Shown here piece after piece: positions 62,042-64,000 of a stretch of 64,000 nt of DNA. Source of the stretch: an uncultured Parabacteroides sp. GTDB lineage: Bacteria > Bacteroidota > Bacteroidia > Bacteroidales > Tannerellaceae. Position numbers and translations under genes: made by a program. The DNA lies in NCBI GenBank assembly GCA_937894065.1, contig CALCST010000008.1, positions 24,148 to 88,147 on the forward strand. Reading direction: 5' to 3'. The notes beneath the pieces are model-generated. The model did not search any database and had not been told where the DNA came from. It worked only from the letters and a program-made list of their open reading frames with translations. Positions within the stretch are counted from its first letter, which is position 1. The number at the start of each line of letters is the position of its first letter.

Positions 62042-63061
62042 ATGAGTATAACAATATTAGGCATAGAATCATCATGCGATGATACTTCTTCATCAGTTAT
62101 CCGCGATGGAGTTATGCTGTCAAATGTAATTGCCAGCCAGGCTGTTCACGAGGCTTATGGCGGTGTCGTTCCGGAACTTGCCTCACGTGCTCACCAGCAG
62201 AACATAATCCCAGTCGTGTCCGAAGCAATCAAGCGTGCAGGAATCGACAAGTCCGAAATTGACGCTATTGCTTTCACCCGCGGACCGGGACTGATGGGCT
62301 CACTCCTTGTCGGCACATCATTTGCCAAAGGTTTGTCGGCATCACTCAATATCCCGATGATTGAAATCAATCACTTGCAGGCCCATGTGCTTGCCCATTT
62401 CATAAAGGAAACTCCGGAAGACGACCATGCTCCTTCCTTCCCTTTCCTTTGCCTTTTGGTTTCAGGAGGAAATTCACAGATTATAAAGGTCAACGCATAC
62501 AATGATATGGAGGTTATCGGACAGACCATCGACGATGCTGCCGGAGAAGCCTTCGACAAATGTGCAAAAGTGATGGGACTCGGCTATCCTGGCGGACCGG
62601 TTGTGAACCGTCTTGCCAACGAGGGAAATCCAAAAGCATTCTCGTTCAGCAAACCTCATATCCCGGACTACGACTACAGCTTCAGCGGGCTGAAGACCTC
62701 ATTCCTTTACACTCTGCGCGATGCCCTCAAGGAAGACCCTGATTTCATCGAAAAGAACAAAGAGGATTTATGTGCTTCGCTACAAGCAACAGTAATCGAC
62801 ATTTTGATGAACAAATTGCGTAAGGCTTCTAAAGACCTTGGCATAAAAGAAGTTGCCGTAGCAGGCGGTGTTTCTGCAAACTCCGGTTTGAGAGATGCTT
62901 TCCTTGACCATGCAAAGAGATATGGATGGAAAGTTCATATCCCTAAGTTCTCATTCACAACAGACAATGCAGCAATGGTGGCAATCACCGGCTACTACAA
63001 GTATCAGGACAAAGATTTCTGCCCAATGGATGCTGCACCATTCTCAAGAGTTCAGATATAA
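62042..63061 (+). CDS. tsaD: tRNA N6-threonylcarbamoyladenosine transferase
   Basis: 339 residues. ESSCDDTS near the start, the metal-binding HLQAH motif (NHLQAHVLAHF), the SGGNSQI loop and AGGVSANSGLR are diagnostic. It transfers threonylcarbamoyl to A37 of tRNAs reading ANN codons, with TsaB and TsaE. The next gene starts at its stop (TAATG, one-base overlap), so they are coupled. It is divergent from the TamB-like gene, an arrangement common in Bacteroidetes. Confidence 0.97.
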   Translation: MSITILGIESSCDDTSSSVIRDGVMLSNVIASQAVHEAYGGVVPELASRAHQQNIIPVVSEAIKRAGIDKSEIDAIAFTRGPGLMGSLLVGTSFAKGLSASLNIPMIEINHLQAHVLAHFIKETPEDDHAPSFPFLCLLVSGGNSQIIKVNAYNDMEVIGQTIDDAAGEAFDKCAKVMGLGYPGGPVVNRLANEGNPKAFSFSKPHIPDYDYSFSGLKTSFLYTLRDALKEDPDFIEKNKEDLCASLQATVIDILMNKLRKASKDLGIKEVAVAGGVSANSGLRDAFLDHAKRYGWKVHIPKFSFTTDNAAMVAITGYYKYQDKDFCPMDAAPFSRVQI

Positions 63062-63546
63062 TGAAAACAGAAGAGAAATTGGCGGAATTGCTGCGCGAAC
63101 ATAATCTTAATATGTGTTCGGCAGAAAGCTGCACCGGCGGAAGAATTGCCAACATTATCACATCAATGGCAGGAAGTTCGGAATATTTCAAAGGCAGCGT
63201 GGTGGCATATTGCAACACTGTGAAGCATAATGTCCTCGGCGTTTCGTCCGAAGATTTGGAAAAATACGGTGCCGTGAGCAAACCGGTTGTCGAGCAGATG
63301 GCAACTGGCGCCTGTCGCGTTCTGGATTGCGAATGTGCTGTTGCCACTTCAGGAATTGCCGGTCCGGGCGGTGGCTCGGCCGAAAAACCTGTCGGCACTG
63401 TGTGGATAGCTGCCGCCTTCAAATCCAAAGTTGTTTCGGAATGTTTCCATTTCGAACACGACAGAGCCGGCAATATTGAGGCTTCGGCCAATACTGCGCT
63501 GCGCATGCTTTGTGAGTTGGTTGCTGAAGAGATTGAAGGGAAATAA
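63061..63546 (+). CDS. pncC: CinA C-terminal-domain protein, nicotinamide-nucleotide amidase
   Basis: 161 residues, the length of a stand-alone CinA C-terminal domain. Motifs: SAESCTGGRIANIITSMAGSS, GSVVAYCNTVKHNVLGV, ATSGIAGPGGGSAEKPVGTVW. PncC-type enzymes deamidate nicotinamide mononucleotide in NAD recycling. The N-terminal molybdopterin-like domain of full CinA is absent. Coupled to tsaD by a one-base overlap. Confidence 0.9.
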   Translation: MKTEEKLAELLREHNLNMCSAESCTGGRIANIITSMAGSSEYFKGSVVAYCNTVKHNVLGVSSEDLEKYGAVSKPVVEQMATGACRVLDCECAVATSGIAGPGGGSAEKPVGTVWIAAAFKSKVVSECFHFEHDRAGNIEASANTALRMLCELVAEEIEGK

Positions 63547-63628
63547 TAAAAATTCTCATTATCAAGTCTTTGGATGGAAGCGTTTAATCATATTGCACTG
63601 GTAATATATTGTGTATAAAACACATATT

Positions 63629-63676
63629 AAGCCTTGAAAGGACATACCTTACCTCAGTTATGCCTTTTCAAGGCTT
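63629..63676 (+). terminator. Terminator after pncC
   Basis: AAGCCTTGAAAGGACAT pairs with ATGCCTTTTCAAGGCTT (one or two mismatches), with T-rich sequence after it on the plus strand. Confidence 0.75.
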
Positions 63677-63777
63677 ATTTTTATAAAAATACATTAGGGA
63701 TATCAAACTTGCGCAATATTCTTGACACTGTCATCAAATGGGAGCAAATGCTCTACATCATAATCTGATTATCTTCC

Positions 63778-63996
63778 TCACGCCCTCATTTCCCCCCACT
63801 CATCAAACTCCTGCCTGAGCAGCCACGCCATCGCACGTGATTTTATAATATACTGACAAGCATGCTCCGGAATCACAAGTCCTTCGGTCGGTTTGAAATC
63901 CTTGAAACGCTCCATTGCTTCCAGTTTCTGCTCGCGGGTGTGATGGATAATTCCACGGTCCTGCAAAGTCTTGTAGATATATGGCGGGCGGAGCAT
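63778..63996 (-). CDS. Short protein of unknown function at the window edge
   Basis: 72 residues from ATG 63996; the frame is open to the window end, so the gene may begin further upstream. The sequence contains YIYKTLQDRGIIHHTREQKLEAMERF and ends IIKSRAMAWLLRQEFDEWGEMRA. No family recognised, and no membrane segment or signal. Base composition is more GC-rich than its AT-rich surroundings, which supports a real coding region. Confidence 0.45.
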   Translation of the reverse strand: MLRPPYIYKTLQDRGIIHHTREQKLEAMERFKDFKPTEGLVIPEHACQYIIKSRAMAWLLRQEFDEWGEMRA

Positions 63997-64000
63997 TTCC

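Overview
The window is chromosomal DNA of a Bacteroidales bacterium, most like Bacteroides or Phocaeicola; the species cannot be fixed from the sequence alone. The reasons are a SusC/SusD pair with a large glycosidase cluster, a one-protein hybrid two-component regulator (HTCS), a type IX secretion plug-domain protein, a DUF4925 lipoprotein, and many intergenic promoters of the Bacteroidetes type (TAnnTTTG at -7, sometimes with TTTG or TTG about 19 bases upstream). No prophage, transposase, rRNA or CRISPR array is visible. There is one tRNA, tRNA-Arg(TCT).

Layout. 1-7000: a partial DUF4136/PDZ protein, mutS2, a YgiQ radical-SAM gene preceded by a 22-bp tandem array, and a T9SS-plug protein. 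7000-9600: a cyclophilin-like lipoprotein, a carboxymuconolactone-decarboxylase/cupin fusion and an M28 peptidase. 9800-12020: a very AT-rich three-gene ABC operon of the lantibiotic-immunity (LanFEG) type, with no lanthipeptide synthesis genes nearby. 12310-17933: an HTCS gene sits between a decayed and an intact copy of the same two-gene unit. 18000-28800: mostly single-gene envelope, regulatory and metabolic units (DUF2490, a sigma-54 response regulator, a DUF4925 lipoprotein, cysteine desulfidase-like, porin, upp, a beta-barrel protein, a trypsin-fold/TPR protein with an FHA partner). 28800-51500: a polysaccharide utilisation locus (PUL). SusC/SusD run rightward and converge on a long leftward set of enzymes: apiosidase-like DUF4038/GH140, an unassigned beta-propeller protein, two GH127-type proteins, a giant GH43 fusion, a Gfo/Idh/MocA oxidoreductase and another GH43. 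sdaA (serine dehydratase) and ccsBA (cytochrome c maturation) lie inside the same leftward array. 51700-64000: conserved housekeeping genes (mdh, rlmI-type methyltransferase, 3'-5' exonuclease, DUF5063, mtgA, lipB, tamB-like, tsaD, pncC).

How it works together. The PUL enzyme set points to a pectic glycan carrying L-arabinofuranose and perhaps apiose: SusD/SusC bind and import oligosaccharides, and periplasmic or lipid-anchored GH43, GH127 and apiosidase-like enzymes trim them. This substrate call is an inference from families.

The least explained signals are: two four-unit arrays of a 17-bp palindrome at an exact 21-bp period, one of them upstream of susC; the 22-bp array at the ygiQ promoter; a GH43 protein fused to a large unassigned helical domain; a protease-fold protein without its catalytic histidine paired with an FHA protein; the orphan LanFEG island; and a TamB-like gene whose membrane anchor lies upstream of any normal start codon.
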